The translations under genes and the position numbers were made by a program. From Rapana venosa (taxonomy: Eukaryota; Mollusca; Gastropoda; Neogastropoda; Muricidae), in contig CM054155.1 of assembly GCA_028751875.1 (NCBI GenBank), positions 54,782,722 to 54,846,721 on the forward strand: 64,000 nt of DNA, read 5' to 3'. The notes under the pieces were generated by a model. It was given only the letters and a program-made list of their open reading frames with translations, did not search any database and had not been told where the DNA came from. Positions 45,314-56,805 of this stretch are shown piece after piece (within the stretch, counting starts at the first letter, position 1; each line of letters starts with the position of its first letter).

Positions 45314-45765
45314 AAAGACCTCAACAACCAGTTCCCTCCCATCTCCTCTCTCACTGTCTCTGCCTTTCTCGGGTTGTGTTGAGTCATAGGCCTGACACAT
45401 TCGCAGATGATATCCTCCAGCTCTTTCCTTGGTCTGCCTCTTCTTCAACTCCTCCTTGGCGAGTGCCTTGCAAAACTGTCTTTGTAATTCCTTGGGGATC
45501 TTGTGACATGCCCCGACCATTTTAGTTTACGCTTTTTTTCACGTTCTTTAGAAGGTTCTCATATGGCCCCAATGGTTTGCAGGATTCTGTTATGCACGCG
45601 TCGTGCTATGTGGTCTTTGGTAGGAGATGCAAGGAGTCTCCCGAACGCATCTCATCTCCACTGCCTGTTTCGGGTCCAAACGGGGTAACGAACCGCCGCA
45701 CACTTCCGACAACGGGAGCTTTTTGCTTTCTAGACTCAAGAGCGCCGTTACCTCTTGACCACCGA
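45314..45765 (-). mobile_element. tRNA-like head fused to a LINE C-terminus (second copy)
   Basis: Counterpart of 28,818-29,281. The A-box relic is at 45,751-45,761 (cctcttgacca reversed) and the B box is disrupted by a one-base insertion near 45,682-45,694. The coding tail is frameshifted and stops at VVEV, missing the last 12 residues present in the 28.8-kb copy. Confidence 0.65.
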
Positions 45766-45775
45766 TCCATCACGG

Positions 45776-46645
45776 ATCATTAGAAAACGATGAATAGTCA
45801 TTAGTACTGCTTCCTGACTCTGAAATGTACTGTGTATGACCATTTTTTGTCACCTCTATATACACCATTCAGTGATACATACACTTTAAGTCGAACACAT
45901 ATCTAATAACATTTTCAATAATTATCAACTTATTAAGTTGAGAACAATAAACAAACCAAAGAGACTGACTTTTATGTAAAGCATCTAAAGAAGAACACTT
46001 ATAGTAATCTTGAGAAACATTTGACGTTCTATTGTTTAAACTCCACCTTAATAACACAATATTCAATGTTGAGTAGACAATTGATAAAACATTCCTTCAA
46101 TACATGAGTATACCAATATCCAGGTCAAAGACTGACATCTCGAATGGAGAATCCCTGAGGAGGAACATAATGCTCAGACATATCAAAACATTCTTTTCAA
46201 TCCAAACAACAACTGTTTTTGCTAAGGGAAACCAACAAATGCCACTAAACAGACACAATCGATACATTTACACCATAGGGCATAAACTCAATTGTTAATC
46301 ATACTGAGCACCTGAAACGTCACTCCCTAATTAGTAAATTTAATAGCAGGTTTACAGAAAGCTTTGTAAACCAGTAAACAAATATGTTCACAACATATTC
46401 CATAAATGTTTCGATTTAAAACACACAAAGTCAAAATACAAACATATCGAGGTGCCAGACAGAAGGGTCTAAATACAAAATTTGACATCTTTACTTTTTT
46501 TATGACTGGACTGGAAACAGGTGTCTTACTATTATAAAATTAGAAATTTTCCAGTTTTGTGATTCATTATCCCAAATTTTATTGATCAGAACCTCACAAA
46601 CGACAAACGTCCGTACAAACATAAGGCTAAGTGATGTCTAGAAGA
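45776..46645 (-). mobile_element. LINE 'D' endonuclease region (second copy)
   Basis: Homologous to 29,290-30,126. The minus-strand frame SLNNRTSNVSQDYYKCSSLD near 46,010 continues the endonuclease GDFN block. Confidence 0.6.
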
Positions 46646-46649
46646 ACAC

Positions 46650-47262
46650 CGACCAAAAAAAACTAGCAGACTCTTTTACAACAAAAAAGAAAACACAATC
46701 AATCCACAAAAAAAACTAAACACTGTTTCAGCATCAAACGAAATAACAAACGACGAAAAGAAACATAACCACAAAAACAAAAACACACAAAACACAACAG
46801 CCAAACAAAATAAAACATTTCTAGCCATCAACCATCACAAACTCACAAAACATAAGTGTTAACGCTTAACAAACAACAAACCAATATCCCATGCACAAAC
46901 CTAAACTCCCAACAAAAAAACATAAAAACAACAACATATAACTAAACACACAACACAGAAACCAAAAAAACCCCAACCCCGTGCCCACCACAAACAACAA
47001 ACATAACACAACAACTGAACGCACCCCTCACACAATGAAACACATAACCCAAACCAAACACAGCTCTACCAACCACCACCCACACCTACACAATCAATAA
47101 ACGTTACATCATACATAGGTAGCCCACTCCCACTCACCCCCTCACGGCCCCCCCATACCCCTCGAACCCACCCCACCCCCCCCCGCCACCCACCCCCACC
47201 CTGCGCCACCCCCCTACCCCCACCCACCAACCCCTCCCCCACTTAAACAGTACCACCCTCTC
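46650..47262. other. A/C-only low-complexity tract
   Basis: About 600 bases composed almost entirely of A and C on the plus strand: first (aac/aaac)-like sequence, then from about 47,125 runs of C with single A. G and T are rare. No repeat unit, gene or regulatory motif was found. The identical tract lies at 62,930-63,542. Confidence 0.85.
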
Positions 47263-47521
47263 TCTGCCCAAAGTGGTTGTTATTTTAAAAGCAAGAAATC
47301 TATCTTTAGATCAAGTCGGCCAAGAAACTGAATAAGCTAGCGAATTTTTAAAGTAAAGTCAACTAAAATCGACCACATTGAGCGGTGGAAAATATTCAAA
47401 CTTTTTGTATTTTCCTGTACATTGATAATATTTCAGGCATTTGTGACTTTGCCTTAAATAATTGGATTCTTCTGTATGCTTCTGCAGGAAATCTTGTGGG
47501 ATAATCCTCCTCAAATAAAGA

Positions 47522-47707
47522 CTAGATCTGGCTACAGGTTTTATTGTATTTCCCATTCTGACACACGGCAGTATCACTAGACTGCCATTTTGTAAACTTT
47601 GCACAGGAGAAACAATAGGCCTTGCTATTCACAAGTCGACAGCTGTGGCTAAAATTCTGAGCGAGAAAATCTTGTAGAGAATGGACTGTAGGCGCAGTAA
47701 CAGACAA
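47522..47707 (-). CDS. Unrecognised Cys-containing frame
   Basis: About 61 codons on the minus strand with the pattern C-x8-C-x2-C (HSCRLVNSKAYCFSCAKF), then C-x(n)-C. The spacing is reminiscent of zinc-binding domains ahead of some hAT transposases, but no transposase follows: after a stop the next frame (LFEEDYPTRFPAEAYRRIQL, 47,440-47,520) is also short. The second copy is at 63,802-63,987. It could be a decayed transposon domain, an exon, or chance. Confidence 0.25.
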   Translation of the reverse strand: MSVTAPTVHSLQDFLAQNFSHSCRLVNSKAYCFSCAKFTKWQSSDTAVCQNGKYNKTCSQI

Positions 47708-47720
47708 ACTCGGTAGTTCA

Positions 47721-48294
47721 TGTTGACCTCTATGATTGCAGTTTCATAGTTAAACATCATTTTCAAACAAATATCGGACATACCCTGGGGAAGGTAGTTT
47801 TCGGCATAGTAAAAAATACTGATGAAAGCAAACAGCGAATAGGCGCTTCTCCCATGGAGGCAAATTACCTCCCCTTGGCAAAAGTAGTGGCGCAAACAGG
47901 AAAAACTGACGACAGCATCTCATCGGTGATAAAACGATCTTATTATGGACATCCTTCTTGCTTTTCATTTTCTCATAGTTTTATTTTGTGTATTTGTTTA
48001 ATCTACATTTCAACACGAAACTCTCAGTTCATGGTTTCCCTTTTCTAGGGCTTTTAGGGCCTCCAGGGCCCTAGGCTTCATTTCTTCTAGGGCTTTTTTA
48101 GGGGCCTTATTTGGCATCTTCAAAATCAGGGCCATTCTAAGGCTTTTAAGATTTGTACGAACCCTGATTGATGTGTGTGTTTGCACACACTGGTTGATTC
48201 AGTCAACAGCTGTCACATGGGTGTAATGTGTGTTTACACAAAGACTGAATATCACAAAGAGACTGAGTAATAAGATCAATACCCTCGTTTCAAC
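47721..48294. other. No recognised gene; AGGGC-rich patch
   Basis: 48,043-48,145 contains several imperfect repeats of agggctttt / agggcc (tctagggcttttagggcc, ctagggctttttta). The rest is unrecognised. Confidence 0.5.
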
Positions 48295-48800
48295 ATCAAA
48301 TGTCTCCACAAAAATCTGCACCCTCTTATCTCCGTATCTGTCTTCACCTGTATACTCCATCCCAGTTCCCTTCGTTCATCAGCCGCAGATGTAAGCTTTG
48401 TGCATCGAACACCCAGATTCAAACAACCACTGTTGGCCGTCGCTCTTTCTCTATTTCTCTGGTCCCATCACACCGGAATGACCACCCTCTTTCACTTCGC
48501 CAAAACTTTATCATTTGATGCCTTCAAATCCAGCCGAAAACACACTAATTTTCTACCTGAGACTTTCCCCGCATATTTTCCCTAGAATTTTTCAACAGCA
48601 TACCCGCATCTCCTAAGTGTGTTCGCAAGTCCTGTGTGTGTGCGAGTGTGGGTGTGCGTTTGAGTGTGATTGTTGCATTTTAGCTTGGGTATGTGCGTGT
48701 GCGCTTGCTATGGATTTGAAATATTTGTTCAGTATGATTTAAGGAGAGTTGCTTTGCGCTATATAAATTCCATATATATCTTATTCATTATTATTACAGA
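48295..48800 (+). mobile_element. CR1/L2-like LINE 3' end
   Basis: Plus-strand remnants APSYLRICLHLYTPSQF and GRRSFSISLVPSHRNDHPL match the usual C-terminal ending of CR1/L2 RT proteins (YLR..L..Y.P.R, then RSFS). A GT-rich 3' UTR follows (48,630-48,700), then the terminal block gcgctatataaattcc and a short (ATT)n (48,757-48,797). 5'-truncated. Confidence 0.75.
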
Positions 48801-49436
48801 TATTGGCTGAGCTAGCTAACACAGGTTGCAGCGGGGTATGTATGTTTTGCAGACACTGCTCGAATTAGTTATCAGTTGACAAGAGTACATTTACAAATAC
48901 TGTAAAAGATATGACTGCTAACCACATATTTTCTCTGCATAAAAATAGAAGACTAACAACTCTTCCCTAAGGAAAACAAAATATCAGCCGTTTTTGCCAA
49001 TCATCCATCCTTCAATAGCACAGACTATAAACTACACACTTTTCATCCATCCTCCCTTCCTGTCTAAGATGATGGGTAGATCGACTGACAGGAGACAGAG
49101 AACGATGTTTAATCCGTCAGCAGTTGGTCGTCCTGCATTCGGTGATGTGAATCATCCATACACACACCCTTGTCGCCTGTGTAATTAACTGCCCCACTTT
49201 GCTCATTTAAATTGTGCTGCTGCTACCGTCACGGGGGGAAAATGAGAGAAGAATTCAGTATGGGAGGCAAAAAATGTGAGAGTGTCCTTATCCTGTGTGT
49301 GTGGTGTGTGTAGTTGATATCTTTAGTTTAACGGTCTATTCACATTAGTGATTTTTATACAGGAAAAAGTAAGTCGAAACAAGGAGAATATACAATAAAC
49401 AATAACAGAAAAAATGTCAGATACAGTACTAAAAAC
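48801..49436. other. No recognised gene
   Basis: Nothing recognisable on either strand. Confidence 0.4.
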
Positions 49437-50560
49437 TTAACTTTCATCATCATCTCATCATCCCTCGTGACTTTGGCTCGTGGGGAAACACAAGACGATG
49501 CCTGGTATAGCCTCCTCCATCCATCTCGGTCCCTAGGCTCCTGCGCAGTAGTGCCGAGTCTTTCATCCTGGGTCATTCTCCTGACTTGTTGTCCATTCCA
49601 TGACTATGATTCTGCTTCCCCTCTCTTTCGGCCACCAATTCGCTGTTCCCTGCAGTAGCTGTTTTTGCGGCAGAGTGTTGTTGGCGTGGACGTGGCTGAA
49701 CCATGTCAGCTTTTTCTCTTGACAGATGGTGAGAAGGGGTTCCTGTGGAACCTGGCCAGCCGGTGTTATTTGGCTCTGACAAATTCATTGGTCCTTTTCG
49801 TTCTCTTCCCAGGAATCCCAGCATGTTTTTCTATGCAATTTTGTTTCAAAATGGACTGGATTATCGCTTTGCTGTGTTCAGCAGTCATTTCCAGTTTCAC
49901 TTTGTACAGCAGGATAGTCTGAATTAGGGCTTTGTTGAGCTATAGTTAGGTTTGGGAAACTGAACTTTCTTTACTTTTCCATATGGTTGGTGAGGTTTGT
50001 CAGGGAAGATGTTGCCATAGCCAGTCCCGACTTTGTATGTTCTGTCGTTGATCGCACCGTCCTTTGTGAGTGTAAGCGCCAAGGTATTTAAAAGCGCTAC
50101 CTCCTCCAGTTTGCTGGCCGTTCATGTAAATTTATAGCAGTGGCGTTGCTCGTGCTGTTCAAATACTTTACTTTTACTCCGAGCTCACTGTCCATCCCAA
50201 TGTCCAGCTCGTCGCAAGTCTGGTCGTAGATCTTGCAGCTCTGGTGTTTACTTCCCCGCCCATGAGGTCAATGTCCATCTGGCAACCCGCAAGTTGTTGA
50301 GGGTCTGCCGCCAATGGAGATGGTAGAGTGGAGGGTCATGGAGGGTCTCTCTCCATAATGTTTTCCAAGAACAGATTAAACAGGAACTGGAGATAACAAG
50401 GCATCCTTGTCAGACCCCGCAACAGTGGTTTTGAAGGTAGTTCTCCGACTATTGTTCAGAAGACTGCACACGTTGCGTGTTGTATAGTCTGCTTGAATGG
50501 TTTGCACTAGTCCTTCAATGCCAAACTTCTATGACCTGCCACAGGCCTCGTGCCATACCT
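49437..50560 (-). mobile_element. RTE-like LINE fragment, antisense, 5'-truncated
   Basis: Reverse complement of the C-terminal 1.1 kb of the 24.77-27.97 kb element. It keeps the terminal (ATG/GAT)-like tail (catcatcatctcatcatc, 49,446), the ending RPKSRG-like block and the WMDN..E-like block. It then passes DDIDLMGG-like (about 50,260) and a KTTV..G relic (about 50,430) to VWHEAC near 50,550, where it stops inside RT. Many indels, no long frame. No clear TSD. Confidence 0.8.
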
Positions 50561-51060
50561 GTCAAAAGTCCTTCCTTAAAGTTCCACAACGTTCAATCGA
50601 CTTTAAAAAAGGCTAAACATGAAACGTTAACAATACTACAAAAACTGAATAAATCGGACTTCTTATCAATCCCAACAGCAATGTCCAACAGTAACGTATC
50701 TAACGATGGTTCAGACCAAATCTGATCCAGTGACAAACTTGGTCTAGCAGGCAAAAATCTTAAATGTCCACCAAGAAAAAATAACATACTATCGTTAATC
50801 TCGTCCCCACAAATACAGTTTACATCTTACACTATTTTGTCCTGACAGCATTTAGTTTAAATCTGTGCAGAAGGGATAACATATTTCTGCCATCGTATCA
50901 ACCACAGACTTTGTTAGAAATGAAAGCATTTTGAAAATCTATCACATTGCTTGTGCAGACAATAGGCAGAATCATACATCTTTCTGAAGTGGTTCCAGCA
51001 AGTGTTTTGTAGTCAAGCGTAATCCTCAAGCAGAGAATAAGCAACATTTATTTAACAGAA
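50561..51060 (-). other. Possible LINE C-terminal scrap
   Basis: The minus-strand frame around 50,593-50,830 (CICGDEIND, then HLRFLPARPSLSLDQIW) has a CxCG-like motif placed where LINE C-termini carry zinc knuckles. Weak evidence; otherwise unrecognised. Confidence 0.3.
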
Positions 51061-51076
51061 CCATTTTATCTTGCTG

Positions 51077-51140
51077 TTGTGTGTGTGTGTTGTGTGTGTG
51101 TGTGTGTGTCTGGTGTGTGTGTGTGTGTGTGTGTGTGGTG
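51077..51140. repeat. (GT)n microsatellite
   Basis: About 64 bases of GT with TGGT interruptions. Confidence 0.9.
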
Positions 51141-52979
51141 TAGGTGTAGTAGTAGTACTAGTAATCTTTGGTTTTAACATTGTTCCACTTTAAGTGATAC
51201 CAGATGATCAAAAGGAATAATTGGAAAGTGTGTGTGGGTAAATACATCATAATGACAAAAAGAACGTGCTAAACAACATAACCAAGTAATAATACCCCCC
51301 AAAAAAACCAACAAAAAACAAAACAAAAACCAACCCAACAAAACTTCAATAATTATAACAAATGTTGTATGGGACATGTGTGTGTGAGTGTGTGCATACC
51401 CCAAAAGGGGCGAAAGGAATTAAACAAGAATCTTTAAATCTTTTGGATCTTGGAGCGTGTGTGTAAGTTAGTGCGTGAGATGCGTGTGTGTCACTAAGTT
51501 GTTTGTGCACATTTATGATGTGTCATAACAATCCAAAGAAACAGACTCACTGACCAGTTCAACTTGATTAAAAGAATAAAACCCTTCTGCAAAGTTTATG
51601 ATGCTCATAAACAGTGAATCACATTAATATGAGTATATGATTTCACATTACATGGAGATCTTGTCTTCAGTCTTGACAGAAAAGGTTTTAAAAGGAAATG
51701 AATAAAATCAGAAAAGCCCAAAACTAAACAAAAAAATAAACGGGGGCCTGAACAAGGAAAATAGAGGCATCACTTATCTTATAGTTTGCTTTTTTTTTTT
51801 TTGTTAAAACAGCAGCAATTTTTTAATTAATAAAGAACCTGAGTAATGTGGAAAAATGCTGCGTATCAATTATAAAAACCATAATGAGGAAAACACAAAT
51901 AAAAAAGGTTTTGTGGAAAATTCTTTTCTTAATTTAAAAACTTAGTAATTATAATTCATTCAACACTAAGTCACTTACTAGATTTCTAATCTCCAAGGAA
52001 CACTAGTACTACCAAAACAAAACCAAAAAAAAAAAATGGAAAAAAGGAAAGAAAATCTTGGCAAAAAGTTCTCACTAGTTTAGCTGTATGTTACTCCATG
52101 TCACTAAAGATATTAGCGATTGACAGAATCTCCAAGACAATAATGACAATTACCTCAAAGGTTCTTCATCACACTCTTGTGATAAACAGCAGCTTCTGCA
52201 CATGGCAATGCCTGTGCCCAGTTCACTACACACCATTCAATGCTCTTTCCACTAAGCTCAACTGTAACAAAGCATATTAAACACAATTATTTGATTTTGT
52301 CACTTCATGAACCATCATCTGAACATTGTTTCCCTCAGAAAGGTTTCAATTATAATTTTCGTCTCTAAAGCTTGTTCTTTCCCTTATTGTGTGATATATA
52401 TCTTTGTTTGTTCCTCAACGAGCTCGGAGTTCACCACTGCTGAGATTATTTTCTTTCCTAAATTCTACGCAACAGTAATTTTCCCCACGCACTGAGGTCG
52501 AATCTATTCATTCAGACTTCAGTTGATGAGTCGATTCTACCAATTCTTGCCAGGACAGTCAGAGGTACTCTCCCTGCTCTTTCGATTTCAACTGTGGGAA
52601 GAGTATGACATGCAGTAGGGGCACAAAGTCCATAAGCACACAGGTCCCACGGTTTTTGGAGTATCTCCTACACAAAAGACTTGACCATTTAGTTTAATTT
52701 GATTTTCCCGACTTAACTGGGAATGGAAAGGCAGGGAAGGGAAACCCAGAACCCTCACAGTTTATTTGATAGGCAGTAGGAACGTCTACAGCTGGCCAGA
52801 GGTCTAAAAAAATCACCACATGACTATAGCCGAGGTATGGGGAATGAACTGTGACCGTACTAGGCCGCTGAAACAAAGCACTTACAACTGTGCATGTGGC
52901 TGACCATGGGCAAAGTTTCTTATCTACCACCACCAGTAATCAGTCTATACACCTCATAAGAAAATCCACCACCTACCAG
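51141..52979. other. AT-rich, no recognised gene
   Basis: Mostly single-copy-looking AT-rich DNA with A/T homopolymers. 52,418-52,445 (gagctcggagttcaccactg) echoes the sequence that precedes the SINE at 56.2 kb. A possible worn tRNA-like head lies near 52,838-52,905 on the minus strand. Confidence 0.4.
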
Positions 52980-53115
52980 ACACTAAACAATGCCAACCCT
53001 AAAACATCTGCACACAACATTATAAACTTGTATCTTCCGTTTGAATGGGTAGGCATTGTGTGCCGTCAGGAGGATTTTGATAAACAATTACAAAAAAAGT
53101 GTGCACATGGGGGCC
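52980..53115 (+). repeat. SINE body 'S', diverged, plus orientation
   Basis: ggtaggcattgtgtgccgtc followed by ttttgataaacaattac and gtgtgcacatgggggcctgg match the plus-orientation S body at 56,480-56,560. Confidence 0.6.
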
Positions 53116-53584
53116 TGGAATGGAAAAAAGTACAATGAGTGTTTAAATCATAATTCCAGCATAAAAAGATTTGGAAATTAACAAAAACATCAAATGAACA
53201 AAGTAATCAACTACTCCACAGCTTGCAAAGCCCCTCAAGACAAATATGGGCACATAAACAGAAACTGAGCAAACACATCTTGCCATTTGGCGGGCCCTAA
53301 TCTTTTGAAGCTCCAGCTATTTAAAACAATGTTTTTGACATTCATCGGTGATGCACGCGGACACTAAAAAAAAACAAAAACAAAATCTTTGTAACATTTC
53401 ACTCGGGGTGGACATCAAAATATCCCTGTATTTACTGCCAGTCAGGTCCTGGTAACTAACATAGGTGACTGCTTCAGTCATTGTCTAATGTAATGACTCA
53501 CTCAATAACTACCTTACTCAAGTTACTGAGGCCTTATATTTTTCTGCTTTCTCTCCTTGGTTTCCCATGGATTGAACTGTTGTT
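53116..53584. other. No recognised gene
   Basis: Nothing recognisable on either strand. Confidence 0.4.
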
Positions 53585-53935
53585 GTTGTTGTGCATTCCC
53601 CAGCTTGACACCCTGGGGGTTACCCAGAACATGCACTCTGACTCACTCATCCCACCTGGAAATCAGAGATAGGCAGTCCACCAGATGAGGAGTTTGAGAG
53701 TATGACTCTTTTAAAGTACTTTGTCATATACCAGTTGATATAAGCAGCCATACTCCAACTTCAGGGGATTTTTTCTCGTTTAACAAAGGAGAGTGCAGGT
53801 TGTCTATGGGCTTGTCATGGCTGAAGGCAATCTCAACACCTTTTACAGCATAACATTTTTGTGTAGGCCTTGGCAATTAGCTGACATCAATAACTGACAC
53901 AGCTGTTGGCCTGGGCCACAATTGATTTTTTAAGG
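53585..53935 (+). repeat. Dispersed repeat 'K', copy 1
   Basis: Shares with 55,730-56,075, in order: gttgtgcattccccagctt, cctgggggttacccagaaca, a gcagccatactcc block, cttcaggggatttt, gagtgcaggttgt, gtcatggctgaaggcaatct and a final ggcctgggcc. The length is about 350 bases in both copies. The motif order resembles molluscan SINEs I know of, but no clear A/B box pair was found. Confidence 0.75.
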
Positions 53936-55279
53936 CAGAGAATGAGAACAAAAAGTCTATACCTAGTTAGTACATGGAGACAGTTTTGATCAGCTATCAG
54001 TATCAATCACTGTATCAGTGATTCTGTAGTACTACCATAATAACTGAACAAGGGGGAAAACCTTATCAAAACTGGTTTGATCATATTCATAAGCTGAATT
54101 AAGTTATGTAAATCACTAAATGTAAATTGTAAACTACTTTTGATCCAAGTTAATAAAGAAGCAGAAAAAGAAATAAATCAAAGGGAGAAAAAACCTGTCA
54201 TCTCTGACTGCGCAGAGAAGGTAGGACAGGTAAATAAGAAATGAGAACACTCTGAGAACAGAGAACTAGGCAGCACAATCCGACTCAATGACTACTACAG
54301 TACTAGTAAGTACTATAGTCTATAGTACTAACTGGGCTATTCTGCCATAGTTGAATTATGTCCTCGTGATTTTTATGATAGACTAATTCTTCAGTTTTGC
54401 CAAAACAGCTAGTTATGTATTGACTATGAAGTTAATATCGCAACTTTCAAAGTTGTGTTTTGATTTAGATTTTCATTAAACAAAAAAGTCAAAAGCCTCT
54501 ACATTTCCAAACCTCTTTTGAAGTTCCCGCCGGATGTTTGCTGGAAGTGAGAACATTGACTAGTTTGCGACAATAAAAGTTATACTTGGACAAAATAAAT
54601 ATACTATTATTTGGTTTAGTTTCGGATAAATTTTAGCAGTTTTTCTACTGTTTGAATTGGAAATGGCATATACAGGTCTAAAAGGAATTTGGTCTTTTCT
54701 TCCCAACCGACTGTCGCTATCGTAAGGTAAACTATTCTCAAAAGAACACAACAACAAACCAACTATGAAGTTCTGCGTAAAGTGTGAGATAGTCTTCACA
54801 CACACAAACACACGCGCATACGCAAGAAGGCAGACACATAAAGTATACAAACACACCAACTGTACACCCATTATGCACAGGTCCGCTATAGCCTACCACT
54901 GGCCTGCTGTTCCAAAGATCTGATCTCTTTCAGCAGCTTTCAGGTGCACTACTGTCTTTTCATCAGCTTGAAACCAGGGCAGGGATTTTTGTTTTTGATA
55001 AAATGATGTATAATGAACACTAGAAAAGGAATTCTCTTTCTACTCCTGACTGTTCAAATGGAAATATGTCACAGGGGATGCTTGGGGATTGTTGTGTAAA
55101 TAAAACTTTTATCCTGTTTTTGAAAGGTTTGTGCCAAGAATTTCCTCATCTATTTCTGAGTTGTGTATATTAAAAGTTTGTGTGTGCAGAATTCCATCTT
55201 TCCTATTGTTTTTTTCCCGTTGTGTCTATTCATTCTTTGTGTGTTTATTTTATTTTTTAATTTATTTTATTTTATTCTT
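53936..55279. other. No recognised gene; small palindrome
   Basis: Contains a perfect 10-bp inverted repeat with a one-base centre at 54,309-54,329 (AGTACTATAG / CTATAGTACT). A promoter-like cluster lies at 54,521-54,540 (ttcccgcc next to ccggatgt). The minus-strand frame at 54,560-54,871 has no recognisable domain. Confidence 0.4.
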
Positions 55280-55545
55280 TTATATCAAGGATAATGGAAT
55301 AAGCATTTATGTGCTTTGTTACATCCAGTCCCCGTGTGTATGCGGTTTTGTAAATTTTGTCATCTGTTCCCATCGGCACACAATGGCCTACACTTACGAA
55401 AAGTGGAACAGGGTTTAACGTGCAGGCAAGATGTTCTGCGTGTGTTCGCACACGGGGCCGCGGTTTACAGTCTCATCCGAAGGAATTTTGGGGAGAGTGG
55501 AGTATGCACTGATGTTAACTCCAGGGGAAGTGTGTGTGTGTGTTG
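55280..55545 (-). repeat. SINE body 'S', near complete
   Basis: Reverse orientation of the body at 56,340-56,605: ttatatcaaggataatggaa (tail side), gtcatctgttcccatcgg, acaatggcctacact, ttcgcacacggggcc, gtctcatccgaagga, and actgatgttaactccagggg (head side). The tRNA head is absent; the head side ends in a short GT run. Confidence 0.8.
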
Positions 55546-55729
55546 ACTGTTGTTGTCATCCCTTTTCCCCCAGTGCATTCACCTGTAATGTATTAAGAAA
55601 TTCTCACTTTGGGTTGGATAACAGAGCATTTTTGGCATATATTTTTTGTGTGCTTGGGATGTGAGAATTGTGTCTTTGTTGTGTATGTAAACCATTCTAA
55701 TTTTTATTTTGTTTTTATTTTTGTCATTG

Positions 55730-56075
55730 TTGCACATTCCTCAGCTTAAAAGTTAATTCAAACACTGGGGGTCACCCAGAACATGTATTACGACTTGCTC
55801 ACCTCACCTGGGAATCACTGTATGATTGTAAGTGCACACCACTGGATAAGAAATTTGCATATATGACTGTTGTCCTTACCATGTAGGCAGCCAAGCTCCG
55901 ACTTCAGAGGATTTGATTCTCTTTTAAAGGCGAGTGCAAGTTGTTATGCTATGAGATTGTCATGGCTGAAGACAATCTCAACATAACATTTAAAAGCATA
56001 ACAGCAGTTTTTATGTGAAGCTTGGCACATAGCTTAGATTCAGTTTAACTGAACAGGGATTTTGGTCTGGGCCAT
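55730..56075 (+). repeat. Dispersed repeat 'K', copy 2
   Basis: Second full-length copy of the 53,585-53,935 repeat, same orientation, 2.1 kb downstream. Blocks: actgggggtcacccagaaca, taggcagccaagctccgact, ttgtcatggctgaagacaat and ggtctgggcc. Confidence 0.75.
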
Positions 56076-56254
56076 GTTGTGTTTTTGAGCTTATTTGTTT
56101 GTTGTTTTGTTTTGGTGTGTGTGGGTAGGTGGTGGTGGTGGTGTTATTATTGAGTGGTTAGAGGTTTTGTTTATGAGGGATCTTTAGAGATTTGTTGTTG
56201 TTGTTCCCTGACTAGAGCTCCGAGGTTCACCAGTGGTGAGATTTTGTGTATATG

Positions 56255-56605
56255 ACCGTTTTGGCCTACCGTGAAGGTTAGAGCATTGCACTTGTGATCT
56301 GACTGCCTGGGTGTGAGCCACCGCTGAGACACCCATTCAAGGGAATTCTTCCCCTGGAGTCAGCATCAGTACTGACTCACTCACATGAAAATCATCCTTC
56401 GGATGAGACTATAAACAGAGGCCCCGTGTGCGAATGCATGCAGAACATCTTGTGCACACGTTAAATCCTGTTCTGCTTTTCGAAAGAGTAGGCCATTGTG
56501 TGCCAGTGGGAACAGATTGACAAAATTTACAAAACCATCACACACGGGGACTGGATTAAAAAAGCACAAGAGTGCTTATTTTTCCATTATCCACGATATA
56601 AAAAG
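56255..56605 (+). mobile_element. tRNA-headed SINE with body 'S'
   Basis: 56,263-56,335 is a tRNA-like head with an A-box-like taccgtgaaggttagagc and a B-box-like gggtgtgagccacc (56,309-56,322). The S body follows: cccctggagtcagcatcag, tccttcggatgagactat, gtgtgcgaatgcatgcag, gtaggccattgtgtgccag. The tail aagagtgcttatttttccat ends in an A-rich tract. This is the reference copy for the family. Confidence 0.75.
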
Positions 56606-56654
56606 AAAAAAATTATATTTAAAATTAAATTAATTAAAAATCCTTGGATAGACT

Positions 56655-56805
56655 AAAAACTAAGAGCCCATTGCGAACACATGCAGAACCAACCTTTGCA
56701 AGATCATGTATGTTAAATACCCATTCCACTTTTTGAATAGTGGCCAATGTGGCTGGTAGGAACATGACCATCATCTATTAAAACACCCATGCACACTGGT
56801 GTAGT
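56655..56805 (+). repeat. SINE body 'S', worn, directly downstream
   Basis: gcgaacacatgcagaac, then gtatgttaaatacccattcc, agtggccaatgtggctgg and cccatgcacactggtgtag follow the S body order with about a third of positions changed. Confidence 0.55.

Larger units (their letters stand above)
45314..47720. repeat. Direct repeat of at least 2.4 kb, copy 1
   Basis: Every line I compared with 61,594-64,000 is the same, at a constant offset of 16,280, through homopolymers and low-complexity sequence. The second copy is cut by the window end, so the true length is unknown. The first 1.33 kb is also related, with many small indels, to 28.84-30.13 kb. Confidence 0.95.

Noticed and set aside
54560..54871. 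Minus-strand 103-codon frame as a host exon
   Set aside because: No domain, no supported splice sites, no homolog recognised; a start in hydrophobic sequence could be chance.
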